DNA of 18,336 bases, from the NCBI GenBank assembly GCA_905233785.1, contig CAJOCV010000016.1:1-18336 (forward strand), in the 5' to 3' direction. Positions within the stretch are counted from its first letter, which is position 1. Each line of letters opens with the position of its first letter. The notes beneath the pieces are model-generated. The model ran no database searches, was not told the origin of the DNA, and saw only the letters and a program-made list of their open reading frames with translations. This DNA is from an uncultured Oscillospiraceae bacterium. Its GTDB lineage: Bacteria; Bacillota; Clostridia; Oscillospirales; Oscillospiraceae. The position numbers and the translations under genes are program-made. Below are positions 8,778 to 15,867 of this stretch, one piece after another.

Positions 8778-9968
8778 TTATTCCTCCGCCCCGGCGGCCA
8801 GCAGCAGCAAAAGCTCGCGCCGGTTGTTGTCGGGGTATTCCATCACATAGTCCAGCAGAAAATCCAGCATCTCGCCCAGCGCCCGCCCGCGCAGGCCGAG
8901 GGCAAGCAGATCGTCCCCGCTCACGGCGAGGTGCCGCAGGGAGAAGCATTCCCCGCTCTTTAAGATCCGCCGCAGCTCCCGCGATTCGTGAGCGCCGGTG
9001 AAGGCGTCATAACAGGCGAGCGCGCAGCGAACTGTGTCCACCCCGCAGCGCTTGAGCCAGCGCTTGCGCCCCAGATCGTCCCGCGGGAACTCGGAATCCA
9101 GCAGCCGCTCACAGTCCGCGGCCATGCGGATCGTGCGGTGATCCAGCCGGAGGGAACTGAGAAAGTGCTCTGAGGATTGGATGCAGCCGGATCGGCGCAG
9201 CACCTGGCAGAGCCCCACCCAGCGGATCTGCGCCTTCCGGGGCAGGCGGGAGAGACGGCGCAGCAGCGCGGGATCGGGCAGCCCCGGCGCAAGATAGCTT
9301 TCCATCAGCCCTAACTCCACCAGATCGTACACCGTCTCCGGCGAGGGCGTGAGCAGCAGCTTTTCCACCTCGTCCCGCACGCGCTCGGCGGCGAGAAAAG
9401 CGGCGAGGGGAGCCTTTGCGCGGATGCCCTCCACGGTGAAAAGCTCCACAGTGAAGCCGAGGCGCGCCGAAAAGCGCAGCGCGCGGAACATCCGCAGCGC
9501 GTCCTCCTCAAAGCGCTGCTCCGGCTCGCCGACACAGCGGATGACCTGCCGCCGAATGTCCTCCATACCGCCGAAGGGGTCTGCGATCAGCCCGTCCGGT
9601 GAGATGGCGATCGCGTTCATCGTAAAATCGCGCCGACTTAGGTCGGCGGTCAGATCGCCCACAAACTGCACCATGTCCGGGTGCCGGTGGTCGGCATAGC
9701 TCGACTCGGCGCGAAAGGTCGTGACCTCAACAGGGTGGTTTTCCACCGTGACGGTTACGGTGCCGTGCCGCAGCCCGGTGGGGCGGGCGCCGGGGAAAAG
9801 CTCCATGATCTGCTCCGGCAGAGCGGCGGTGCAGATGTCCCAGTCCTGCGGACGCACACCCAGCAGCATATCCCGCACACAGCCGCCCACCAGATACACC
9901 GGGTAGCCCCGGCTCTGCAGGGTGACGAGCGCGCGGCGCACATATTTGGGAGGCTTAGCATTGACCAT
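8778..9968 (-). CDS. cca: CCA tRNA nucleotidyltransferase
   Basis: This class II enzyme adds or repairs the 3' CCA of tRNA. The 396-residue protein shows LVGGCVRDMLLG (residues 26-37), the metal-binding DWD at 42-44, the RRDFTMNAIAI block, and the nucleotide-selecting ED-type region EEDALRMFRALRFSARLGF, then the helical tRNA-binding C-terminal domain. Length is normal for Gram-positive members without an HD domain. The ATG at 9968 is chosen because TGAGG lies five to six bases upstream and the family begins here; the open frame continues upstream to 10076 without family similarity. It is the first gene of the leftward operon cca-udg-DUF2156-GNAT. Confidence 0.94.
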   Translation of the reverse strand: MVNAKPPKYVRRALVTLQSRGYPVYLVGGCVRDMLLGVRPQDWDICTAALPEQIMELFPGARPTGLRHGTVTVTVENHPVEVTTFRAESSYADHRHPDMVQFVGDLTADLSRRDFTMNAIAISPDGLIADPFGGMEDIRRQVIRCVGEPEQRFEEDALRMFRALRFSARLGFTVELFTVEGIRAKAPLAAFLAAERVRDEVEKLLLTPSPETVYDLVELGLMESYLAPGLPDPALLRRLSRLPRKAQIRWVGLCQVLRRSGCIQSSEHFLSSLRLDHRTIRMAADCERLLDSEFPRDDLGRKRWLKRCGVDTVRCALACYDAFTGAHESRELRRILKSGECFSLRHLAVSGDDLLALGLRGRALGEMLDFLLDYVMEYPDNNRRELLLLLAAGAEE

Positions 9969-9998
9969 AAATACCTCAAAATGGAAAAAGAATGTGAT

Positions 9999-10030
9999 CG
10001 CCGGCAAGGTCTTGGGCTTGCAATCCGGCG
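9999..10030. promoter_or_regulatory. Hairpin in the cca leader, overlapping the murC -35 box
   Basis: CGCCG-GCAAG (9999-10008) pairs with CTTGC (10017-10021) and CGGCG (10026-10030), with an eight-base loop and a four-base bulge. It would form in the 5' leader of the cca mRNA and includes the murC -35 box (10018-10023). Role unknown; chance is possible. Confidence 0.35.
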
Positions 10031-10046
10031 AACAAGAGAATATAAT
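10018..10046 (+). promoter_or_regulatory. Candidate promoter of murC
   Basis: TTGCAA (10018-10023) and a perfect TATAAT (10041-10046) with a 17-base spacer. Transcription would start near 10053, giving a leader of about 80 bases before the murC ATG. Confidence 0.7.
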
Positions 10047-10066
10047 AAGTTTCGTTCGTGTTCTTA

Positions 10067-10095
10067 ATTCTACCATCTTGCGCGCACAACATCAA
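10067..10095 (-). promoter_or_regulatory. Candidate promoter of the cca operon
   Basis: Read on the minus strand, TTGATG (10095-10090) and TAGAAT (10072-10067) are separated by 17 bases. The transcript would start near 10060 and carry a leader of about 92 bases. A second weaker pair (TTAAGA / TATATT) lies just downstream. Confidence 0.55.
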
Positions 10096-10134
10096 GTGTA
10101 TAAACGATGAATTCTTTCTCATTGGAGTACCGAT

Positions 10135-11502
10135 ATGGTTGATTTTGTAAATTTTCTCTCTCCCGGACGCAAGGGGCATCTGGTGGGCATCGGCGGCGTC
10201 TCCATGTCCTCGCTGGCAGAGGTGCTGCAGGGCATGGGCATCAGCGTCACCGGCTCGGATATGAACGAGAGCCCCAATGTCCTCTCTCTCCGCCGGCACG
10301 GAATCCCCGTGGCGGTGGGACATAAGGCGGAAAATGTCGCGCCGGATGTGGAGTTTATCGTGCGCACCGCCGCGGTGCACAACGATAACCCGGAGATCCT
10401 CTACGCCCGCGCCCATGACATTCCGGTCTTTGAGCGCAGCCAGGCCTGGGGCGCCGTGTCCCGGGATTACAGCAACGCCCTCTGCATCGCGGGCACCCAC
10501 GGAAAAACCACCACCACCTCGATGTGTACCCATATTCTGATGGCGGCGGATAAGGATCCCACGGTCATGATCGGCGGCACCCTGCCGCTTCTAAACGCCG
10601 GGCACCGCGTGGGGCACGGCAACACCATCGTCATGGAGTCCTGCGAGTACTATAACTCCTTCCTGTCCTTCTATCCCACCGTGGCCGTGATCCTCAACAT
10701 CGAGGCCGACCATCTGGACTTCTTCCGGGATCTCCGGGATGTGGAGGACTCCTTCCGCGCCTTTGCCGAGCGCGTTCCCGGCTATGGCACCGTGGTCGCT
10801 AATTTTGACGATCACAACACCATGGAGACTCTCAAGGGCTTGGAGCGGAAGGTGATTACCTTTGGCCTGAGCCCCGAGGCCGATGTGCATGCGGAGAACA
10901 TCCGCTACCACGGCGCAAATTCGGAGTTTGACATTTACTATAAGGGGCATCTGTTTACCGACGTGACGCTGCATGTGCCGGGGGAGCATAACGTTAAGGA
11001 CGCGCTCGCCGCGACCGCCGCCGCAATCTGTCTCGGCGTTCGACCCAATGCGGTCAAGTACGGTCTCGCGGGCTTTAACGGCGCGGGCCGCCGCTTTGAA
11101 TTCAAGGGCAAGTTTAACGGCGCGGATGTCTACGACGACTATGCCCACCATCCCGGTGAGCTCAAAGCGCTGCTCGACACGGTGGAGGCGCTCAATTACC
11201 AGCGCACAGTGCTGGTCTTCCAGCCCCATACCTACTCCCGCACCCACGCGCTTTTTGACGATTTCGTGCAGCAGCTGCGCCGCCCCGACGTGCTGCTGCT
11301 CGCGGAAATCTACGCCGCGCGGGAGCAGAATACCATCGGCATCTCCTCCGCCGATCTCGCCGCGCAGGTGGAGGGCGCAAGCTTCTACCCCAGCTTCGAG
11401 GCGCTGGAGGACGCGCTGCGCGAGACCGCCAGACCCGGCGACATTATCCTCACCGTCGGCGCGGGGAACGTGTATCAGATCGGGGAGGATCTGGTGCAAT
11501 AG
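10135..11502 (+). CDS. murC: UDP-N-acetylmuramate--L-alanine ligase
   Basis: MurC joins L-alanine to UDP-MurNAc, the first amino acid step of peptidoglycan synthesis in the cytoplasm. The 455-residue protein has the N-terminal UDP-binding loop GIGGVSMSSLAEVL, the P-loop GTHGKTTTTS at 120-129, EADHLDFF, the ribose-binding GAGRRFEFKG block, and DDYAHHPGEL with FQPHTYSRT in the C-terminal domain. Length and ends match the family, so the gene is intact although the genome rearranges two bases after its stop. The start has GGAG seven bases upstream. With murT-gatD it makes the window rich in cell-wall genes, but murC is a separate transcription unit. Confidence 0.96.
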   Translation: MVDFVNFLSPGRKGHLVGIGGVSMSSLAEVLQGMGISVTGSDMNESPNVLSLRRHGIPVAVGHKAENVAPDVEFIVRTAAVHNDNPEILYARAHDIPVFERSQAWGAVSRDYSNALCIAGTHGKTTTTSMCTHILMAADKDPTVMIGGTLPLLNAGHRVGHGNTIVMESCEYYNSFLSFYPTVAVILNIEADHLDFFRDLRDVEDSFRAFAERVPGYGTVVANFDDHNTMETLKGLERKVITFGLSPEADVHAENIRYHGANSEFDIYYKGHLFTDVTLHVPGEHNVKDALAATAAAICLGVRPNAVKYGLAGFNGAGRRFEFKGKFNGADVYDDYAHHPGELKALLDTVEALNYQRTVLVFQPHTYSRTHALFDDFVQQLRRPDVLLLAEIYAAREQNTIGISSADLAAQVEGASFYPSFEALEDALRETARPGDIILTVGAGNVYQIGEDLVQ

Positions 11503-11504
11503 CC

Positions 11505-11531
11505 GTAGCGCCGATCCTTGATCGGCGCTAC
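11505..11531. repeat. Perfect 12-bp palindrome at the murC 3' end
   Basis: GTAGCGCCGATC (11505-11516) and its exact complement (11520-11531) flank a three-base loop CTT. There is no T-run after it, so a plain terminator is unlikely; it resembles dispersed REP-like palindromes. It ends exactly where the recombinase remnant begins. Confidence 0.7.
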
Positions 11532-11699
11532 ACCTATGAGGCGGCAATCAAGAGCGGAGACGACATCAAAACCGTACAGGAAAATCTCGGTCATGCGACC
11601 GCGGCCTTTACGCTGGACGTGTATGGGCACGTTACAAACCAGATGAAGCAGGCCAGCGCGAGCAGAAGGGAGGCCTTTATCAGCTCTGTTTCGTGTTGA
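11532..11699 (+). pseudogene. C-terminal remnant of a tyrosine recombinase (integrase)
   Basis: Frame 3 encodes about 55 residues: TYEAAIKSGDDIKTVQENLG, then HATAAFTLDVYGHVT and a helical tail to the stop TGA at 11697-11699. The LGH box and the nucleophile tyrosine of LDVYGHV are the end of the phage-integrase catalytic domain; the upstream catalytic arginine and the H-x-x-R box are gone. No start codon or ribosome site precedes it, so it is dead. It is truncated right at the palindrome after murC, and lies 140 bases from the tRNA scar, so it is probably a leftover of an element that once used this site. Confidence 0.85.
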
Positions 11700-11758
11700 T
11701 TCGTCCCGCTTCTTGTTAATCTCGTAAGGCTAAAAATAAGTAAAACTATTACTTTTGG

Positions 11759-11799
11759 AAAATCGGCCTCAACTTTTTTTGAAAAAAGAGGCCGATTTT
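11759..11799. terminator. Long hairpin, likely bidirectional terminator
   Basis: AAAATCGGCCTC (11759-11770) pairs with 11788-11799; the interior T-run and A-run can extend the stem. It sits between the recombinase remnant and the tRNA scar and ends in TTTT on either strand. Confidence 0.65.
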
Positions 11800-11803
11800 A
11801 CTG

Positions 11804-11840
11804 GAAATAAAGAAAAATCCGAACCTTTCGGTTCGGATTT
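11804..11840 (-). terminator. Terminator belonging to the tRNA 3' end
   Basis: AAATCCGAACC (11815-11825) pairs perfectly with 11830-11840 around TTTC. On the minus strand the stem is followed by TTTTTCTTTATTT and it begins two bases after the tRNA CCA, the layout of a native tRNA terminator. Confidence 0.8.
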
Positions 11841-11842
11841 GA

Positions 11843-11865
11843 TGGTGGACGATACAAGACTCGAA
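11843..11865 (-). other. tRNA 3'-end fragment, probable attachment (att) site
   Basis: On the minus strand the 23 bases start with the T-loop TTCGAGT and end with the acceptor strand ATCGTCC, discriminator A and CCA. The T-stem partner should read ACAAG but the bases upstream are CGGAA, so tRNA identity stops exactly at the T-loop. An acceptor strand ATCGTCC implies a tRNA beginning GGACGAT, as in clostridial tRNA-Val; the exact tRNA is not certain. Such a fragment is what site-specific integration at a tRNA 3' end leaves at the distal end of an island. The intact tRNA should then lie beyond the right edge. Confidence 0.75.
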
Positions 11866-12062
11866 TTCCGCCAATTCAATTCATTGGAACTTTTCCTGTG
11901 ATAAAACATACCAAATCATACAAAAACCAGTGATAATTCGTACTTGTCAGTTCGTATGGTTTTACTGATTTCGGCGTGTAAAGGGTCAGAAAAGTGGTCA
12001 AAAAGATCTTTGCTTTTTTATTACAGACAGCGCAGTGAATCAACGCGCCACTCGCATGAATC

Positions 12063-12109
12063 AGGTGCCTGGAATCCATTTATACCTGCGGCTTTCCAGG
12101 CGCCTTTTT
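12063..12109 (+). terminator. Terminator-like hairpin
   Basis: AGGTGCCTGGAA (12063-12074) pairs with TTCCAGGCGCCT (12094-12105) with one G-T pair and a 19-base loop, followed by TTTT. No complete gene precedes it, so it may belong to lost sequence. Confidence 0.55.
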
Positions 12110-12165
12110 GCGTAGAAAGGCATTTAAAGATTTTTCGGTTACAGTGTAGAAGGAGGAGATGTAAG

Positions 12166-12210
12166 CGGGGCTGAAGTCCACATAAGGATTTCAGACCCGT
12201 TTTCTTCTTT
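12166..12210 (+). terminator. Terminator-like hairpin
   Basis: CGGG and CTGAAGTCC (12166-12179) pair with GGATTTCAG and CCCG (12186-12199) with one mismatch and one G-T pair, loop ACATAA, followed by TTTTCTTCTTT. It follows the orphan ribosome site and would insulate the ATPase gene from upstream reading. Confidence 0.6.
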
Positions 12211-12289
12211 GCTCGTGTCGATAGGGCAACACATGAACGCTTGATCTTTACTTGAGTTTGAAAAGTCATTATGTTTTGACCGCAAACTA

Positions 12290-12318
12290 TTGAAATGTCA
12301 ACGAAAATCGGTTATACT
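12290..12318 (+). promoter_or_regulatory. Promoter of the DUF4143 ATPase gene
   Basis: TTGAAA (12290-12295) and TATACT (12313-12318) with a 17-base spacer. Transcription would start near 12325, which excludes the upstream in-frame ATG at 12295 and supports the start at 12352. Confidence 0.7.
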
Positions 12319-12351
12319 GACTTTGAAATGTTTTCATGGGAGAGATTAGCC

Positions 12352-13701
12352 ATGCTGAAACGAAAGATTTCTGACGTAATCGAACAGCACTTGAAGTCCA
12401 ATTCGGAGCGTATTCTGCTCGTTGACGGCGCTCGTCAGGTCGGAAAAACCTACATTATTCGTTATGTAGGGAAGAAGCTGTTCGCCAATTTTATTGAAAT
12501 CAACATGCTGGAGGACTCCGTTGGCAACAAGCTCTTTGCCAACGCCACCACCGTGGATGATTTTTATCTCCGGATCAGTGTGATCGCCGGAGATAAAATG
12601 AAGGAGAAAGAGAACACGCTGATCTTCATTGACGAGATCCAGGCCTATCCTCACCTTCTTACCATGCTGAAATTCCTTCGGGACGATAACCGCTTTACTT
12701 ACATCGCCAGCGGCTCGCTTCTCGGTGTAACACTCGCGCAGACGACTTCGATCCCCATGGGCAGCATTCGCAAGATCCGTATGTTCCCGCTGGACTTTGA
12801 AGAGTTCCTCTATGCCAACGGCATGAATGAATATGCGGTCAATGTGCTGCGGAAAAAGTTTGAGGCGCGTGAATCGCTGGACGAAGCCATGCATGAAAAA
12901 ATGATGGAATTCTTCAAGCGGTATCTGTTGGTCGGTGGGCTTCCCGCCGCTGTCAATGCGTTCCTGAATACGAAAAACATTCAGGCGGTGCGGGAGATCC
13001 AGCGAGAAATTCATGACTATTACGCCGCTGATGCTTCCAAGTATGATGCCGAGCGCAAGCTGAAGATCCGGCGCATTTACGATCAGATCCCCTCCAATCT
13101 GGAGAACAAAAAGAAACGTGTGGTGGCACAGCGGATCGAGGATATCCGCGGCAAGACCTTTGCTGACTATGAGGACGAATTTGAATATCTCATCAGTGCG
13201 GGCATTGCACTGAACGTGCAGGCAATCTCTACACCGGTGTTCCCTCTGATCGAGTCCTCCGGCAAGAATCTCTTGAAGCTCTATTTGAATGACGTCGGTA
13301 TTTTGACCTCCATCCTGTATGGCAGCAATATCCGCGCAATTCTGGATGACGAACGGAGCATCAACCTGGGCTCAGTTTATGAGTGCGTCGTTGCCAGCGA
13401 GCTCATCGCCCATGGCTATAACCTGTTTTATTACGACAACCGCAGCAAAGGTGAGGTGGATTATCTGATCGACGATTACGACAGCCTGTCCGCTGTTCCC
13501 ATCGAGGTCAAGTCCGGCAAGGACTACACCGTCCACAGCGCCCTGAATGCTTTCGTTAAGAACGAGGATTATCATGTCAAGAAGGCCTATGTTCTGTCCA
13601 ACACCCGCGAGATCACGACGAATGGCAAGATCACGTATCTGCCAATCTATGAGGTGATGTTTTTCGGGGCCCTGGAAAAACAAGACGAACCGCAATTCTA
13701 A
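12352..13701 (+). CDS. AAA ATPase with C-terminal DUF4143 domain
   Basis: The 449-residue protein belongs to the widespread AAA_14/DUF4143 family, whose role is unknown. Walker A is GARQVGKT at residues 26-33 and Walker B is LIFIDEIQ with D94 and E95; YIASGSLLGV is the sensor strand. The C-terminal DUF4143 part has LYLNDVGILTSILYG and the nuclease-like core GEVDYLI...PIEVKSGK (D370, E385, K387), which resembles a PD-(D/E)xK site though activity is unproven in this family. The start at 12352 is supported by GGGAGAG seven bases upstream and by the promoter position. It is the first complete gene of the island; members are often found among mobile cargo. A 78-base gap without a terminator separates it from tcmP. 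Confidence 0.9.
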   Translation: MLKRKISDVIEQHLKSNSERILLVDGARQVGKTYIIRYVGKKLFANFIEINMLEDSVGNKLFANATTVDDFYLRISVIAGDKMKEKENTLIFIDEIQAYPHLLTMLKFLRDDNRFTYIASGSLLGVTLAQTTSIPMGSIRKIRMFPLDFEEFLYANGMNEYAVNVLRKKFEARESLDEAMHEKMMEFFKRYLLVGGLPAAVNAFLNTKNIQAVREIQREIHDYYAADASKYDAERKLKIRRIYDQIPSNLENKKKRVVAQRIEDIRGKTFADYEDEFEYLISAGIALNVQAISTPVFPLIESSGKNLLKLYLNDVGILTSILYGSNIRAILDDERSINLGSVYECVVASELIAHGYNLFYYDNRSKGEVDYLIDDYDSLSAVPIEVKSGKDYTVHSALNAFVKNEDYHVKKAYVLSNTREITTNGKITYLPIYEVMFFGALEKQDEPQF

Positions 13702-13756
13702 GCTAAGGAAAAGAAGCAAGCATTGGGGCTTCAATTACCAGATAATTACTAGAAAA

Positions 13757-13774
13757 CACATGAAAGGACATGTG
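13757..13774 (+). promoter_or_regulatory. Hairpin presenting the tcmP ribosome site
   Basis: CACATG (13757-13762) and CATGTG (13769-13774) flank AAAGGA, so the only ribosome-site-like bases before the tcmP ATG lie in a six-base loop. The spacing to the ATG (11 bases) is long. It could also be a protein-binding dyad. Confidence 0.4.
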
Positions 13775-13779
13775 CAAAA

Positions 13780-15033
13780 ATGTCTAAAGATAATTCCAAC
13801 TTCTTTAAAAAGAAAAACGAATGGTCCGTAATTAAGGATAGATTGCTAGGCTGTTATCTCACCCCCTATTTTCAAAAAGTGCTCCGGACCGGAAAGCCTA
13901 TTTGCTATGTTGATTGCTTCGCAGGAAAGGGTATGTTTGAGGACGGAACAGAAGGCTCGCCTTTAATTGCATTACGAATCAGAGAAAACTGTCTTAAGAT
14001 TACTAAAATTAGAAATAAACAAGGAGCGATTAAAACTCGCTTCATCGAACTTAACCATGCGTCAGATCTTTCGGCAAATATAACCTTAGCACATTCAAGC
14101 TATGATGAGCCAGTTGTTATCCCCGGAGCATATGAAGAAAACATTGAAGCGCTTCTGCGCCGTGAGCGTGGGAATAATGTTTTCTTATATATTGACCCAT
14201 ATGGGATAAAGGCGTTGGACGCAGCACTTTTCCATAAATTCAAAACCATGGGATTTAATAGCTTTGAAATGCTTATCAATTTCAACTCTTTTGGCTTCTT
14301 TCGGGATGCTTGTCGCGTTCTTGACGTTGACTATAGAACCGACGAAGCACTGCAGGGTCTGGACGACTTGGTCGAGTACGAGCCTACACTCGTGTCGGCT
14401 GACAAGCAGTCAGAGGATCTTTTGACCGCAATTGCTGGGGGCGACTATTGGAAGGCGATAGTTCTAGACTATAAAACGGGGAAACTGGACGGATATCAGG
14501 CAGAACAACGTCTTTCAACAGAATACAAGCAACATCTGAAAAAGGACTATGGGTATGTGCTGGACATGCCAGTACGACTTAAGGCTGGGCAACGTCCGAA
14601 GTATCGAATGATCCATGTATGTGATCACGAAGACGGCTGCTTTTTGATGGCGCAAAACATGCAAAAGCGAAAAGATGAGCTTTTTATTAGCATTCAGCAG
14701 GATAACCAGATATCAATCTTTGATGTTGCGCCTGATTATTCATCTACGGCCGAGGGTGAACTTCTTACAAGGGATCAGATTGCGGAAATGGTTTCTGAAT
14801 GCTTGAATACATATTCCGAAGAAGTAAGTATAACAAAGTTTGTCGCAGCCTTTGTTAATCAATATGGTTTGGTCTGCGAGTTTAAAATGATATATGATAT
14901 TCTTACTGAAATGCAGAGCGAAAAAATGGTCATGATACGAAGAAGCCCACCGTATACAACCAGCAATCGGCCGTCTGCATTTTGGGAAGAAAACAAAGAC
15001 CATTCTGTATATATACGGAGGGTAAGCCAATGA
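13780..15033 (+). CDS. tcmP: Three-Cys-motif partner protein TcmP
   Basis: The 417-residue protein matches TcmP, named for standing next to a protein with a three-cysteine cluster. Its N-terminal part resembles a Rossmann methyltransferase: YVDCFAGKGMF (43-53) with GSP at 59-61 is the nucleotide-loop-like motif, and FLYIDPYGIK (D139, P140, Y141, G142) is in the place of a catalytic DPPY-type motif. The C-terminal third (about 310-400) looks like a winged helix. The biochemical activity is not known to me. The stop overlaps the next gene's start as ATGA, so the two proteins are made in step. The start has only a weak ribosome site inside a small hairpin. Local G+C is far below that of the core genes, in line with horizontal transfer. 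Confidence 0.88.
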   Translation: MSKDNSNFFKKKNEWSVIKDRLLGCYLTPYFQKVLRTGKPICYVDCFAGKGMFEDGTEGSPLIALRIRENCLKITKIRNKQGAIKTRFIELNHASDLSANITLAHSSYDEPVVIPGAYEENIEALLRRERGNNVFLYIDPYGIKALDAALFHKFKTMGFNSFEMLINFNSFGFFRDACRVLDVDYRTDEALQGLDDLVEYEPTLVSADKQSEDLLTAIAGGDYWKAIVLDYKTGKLDGYQAEQRLSTEYKQHLKKDYGYVLDMPVRLKAGQRPKYRMIHVCDHEDGCFLMAQNMQKRKDELFISIQQDNQISIFDVAPDYSSTAEGELLTRDQIAEMVSECLNTYSEEVSITKFVAAFVNQYGLVCEFKMIYDILTEMQSEKMVMIRRSPPYTTSNRPSAFWEENKDHSVYIRRVSQ

Positions 15034-15818
15034 AAAAAGTTGCTGGCTATATTAAGCGCAAGAGTATGCTGTATAAAACAGGCGTTGAATATGGCGACTA
15101 TACGATGAACCATGTGCTTGGCTGTTCACATGGATGCAAATACCCGTGCTATGCTTTTGCACTTAAAAAGAGATTTGGGCAAATCCCAACATATGAACAA
15201 TGGCTGCAGCCGTATTTGGTTTCCAATACACTCGATCTGCTGGATTGCGAGATCCCCCGGTTGCGCGATAAAATTGAATCCGTTGAACTCTGCTTTACAA
15301 CCGATCCTTTTATGTATGAATACGATGATATTGCAGAAATGAGTAAAGCAGCCATCAGGAGGCTAAACGCAGCGGGCATTCGGTGTTCTGTACTAACGAA
15401 AGGCATCCTTCCTATTGATCTGGCTGAATATGCTCCGGAAAACGAGTACGGTATTACGCTGATTACGCTGGATGAAGCTTATCGTGAAAAGATGGAGCCT
15501 TACGCCGCTCCTTGTGCGGACAGGCTTGCCGCCCTGCGTGCTTTACACAATAGAGGATGCAACACTTGGGTAAGCATCGAGCCGTATCCGACACCGAATA
15601 TGATTGAGCAGGATCTCCATGAGATATTGGAAGCGGTTTCTTTCACAGACAAGATCATTTTCGGCATGCTGCACTATAACAAGGTCGTTTCTGCTTACCC
15701 TGACCATAAAAGGTTTTATAATGAATGCGCCGAAGAGGTTATACAATTCTGCGAACAACGTGGGATAGCCTATCACATCAAAAAAGGAACCATTACCGAG
15801 GAGGCCGCACATGATTAA
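15030..15818 (+). CDS. Radical-SAM-like three-cysteine protein, TcmP partner
   Basis: The 262-residue protein carries C32, C36 and C40 in GCSHGCKYPCYA, a CX3CX3C cluster near the N-terminus where radical-SAM and DUF5131 (phage Gp37/Gp68) proteins have CX3CX2C. This suggests an iron-sulfur cluster that binds S-adenosylmethionine, with a TIM-barrel behind it: ELCFTTDPF, CSVLTKG, GITLITL, TWVSIEPYPTPN and IIFGMLHYN look like successive barrel strands, and the WVSIEPY strand is typical of DUF5131. The substrate is unknown. ATG at 15030 overlaps the tcmP stop and has GGAGGG seven bases upstream; an in-frame upstream start lies inside tcmP and is not supported. Its own stop overlaps another start (ATGATTAA at 15811-15818). 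Confidence 0.88.
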   Translation: MKKVAGYIKRKSMLYKTGVEYGDYTMNHVLGCSHGCKYPCYAFALKKRFGQIPTYEQWLQPYLVSNTLDLLDCEIPRLRDKIESVELCFTTDPFMYEYDDIAEMSKAAIRRLNAAGIRCSVLTKGILPIDLAEYAPENEYGITLITLDEAYREKMEPYAAPCADRLAALRALHNRGCNTWVSIEPYPTPNMIEQDLHEILEAVSFTDKIIFGMLHYNKVVSAYPDHKRFYNECAEEVIQFCEQRGIAYHIKKGTITEEAAHD

Positions 15819-15867
15819 AGATACGATTGTTGCAAATGAGACTGTGACACCGAATGCCGGGAGATAG
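15811..15867 (+). pseudogene. Third coupled start of the tcmP operon, cut after 18 codons
   Basis: An ATG overlaps the end of the radical-SAM-like gene and has a perfect GGAGG six bases upstream. It encodes MIKDTIVANETVTPNAGR and then TAG at 15865. After that point the reading frame has no continuation, and another frame enters the tail of a restriction enzyme. The strength of the start signal suggests a real third gene once followed; alternatively this is a short genuine peptide. I do not recognise the 18 residues. Confidence 0.5.

Larger units (their letters stand above)
11866..12289. other. Non-coding island margin
   Basis: No convincing gene on either strand. It contains two terminator-like hairpins and an orphan ribosome site (AGGAGG at 12151-12156) whose ATG (12159) is followed at once by TAA. 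Short open frames here have no ribosome sites and no recognisable motifs. TAGGGCAACAC at 12222-12232 faintly resembles the end of the MITE-like repeat. Confidence 0.5.

Noticed and set aside
10078..10104. TTGCGC / TATAAA pair as another murC promoter
   Set aside because: The spacer is only 15 bases and the -35 box is poor; TTGCAA-17-TATAAT just upstream is better.
10591..11547. 318-codon minus-strand frame opposite murC
   Set aside because: Shadow of murC; no ribosome site and no recognisable domain.
12222..12232. TAGGGCAACAC resembling the end of the MITE-like repeat
   Set aside because: Only about ten bases match and no second arm is present; chance cannot be excluded.
11876..12269. Short frames on both strands in the island margin
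   Set aside because: No ribosome sites, no motifs, and they cross terminator hairpins.
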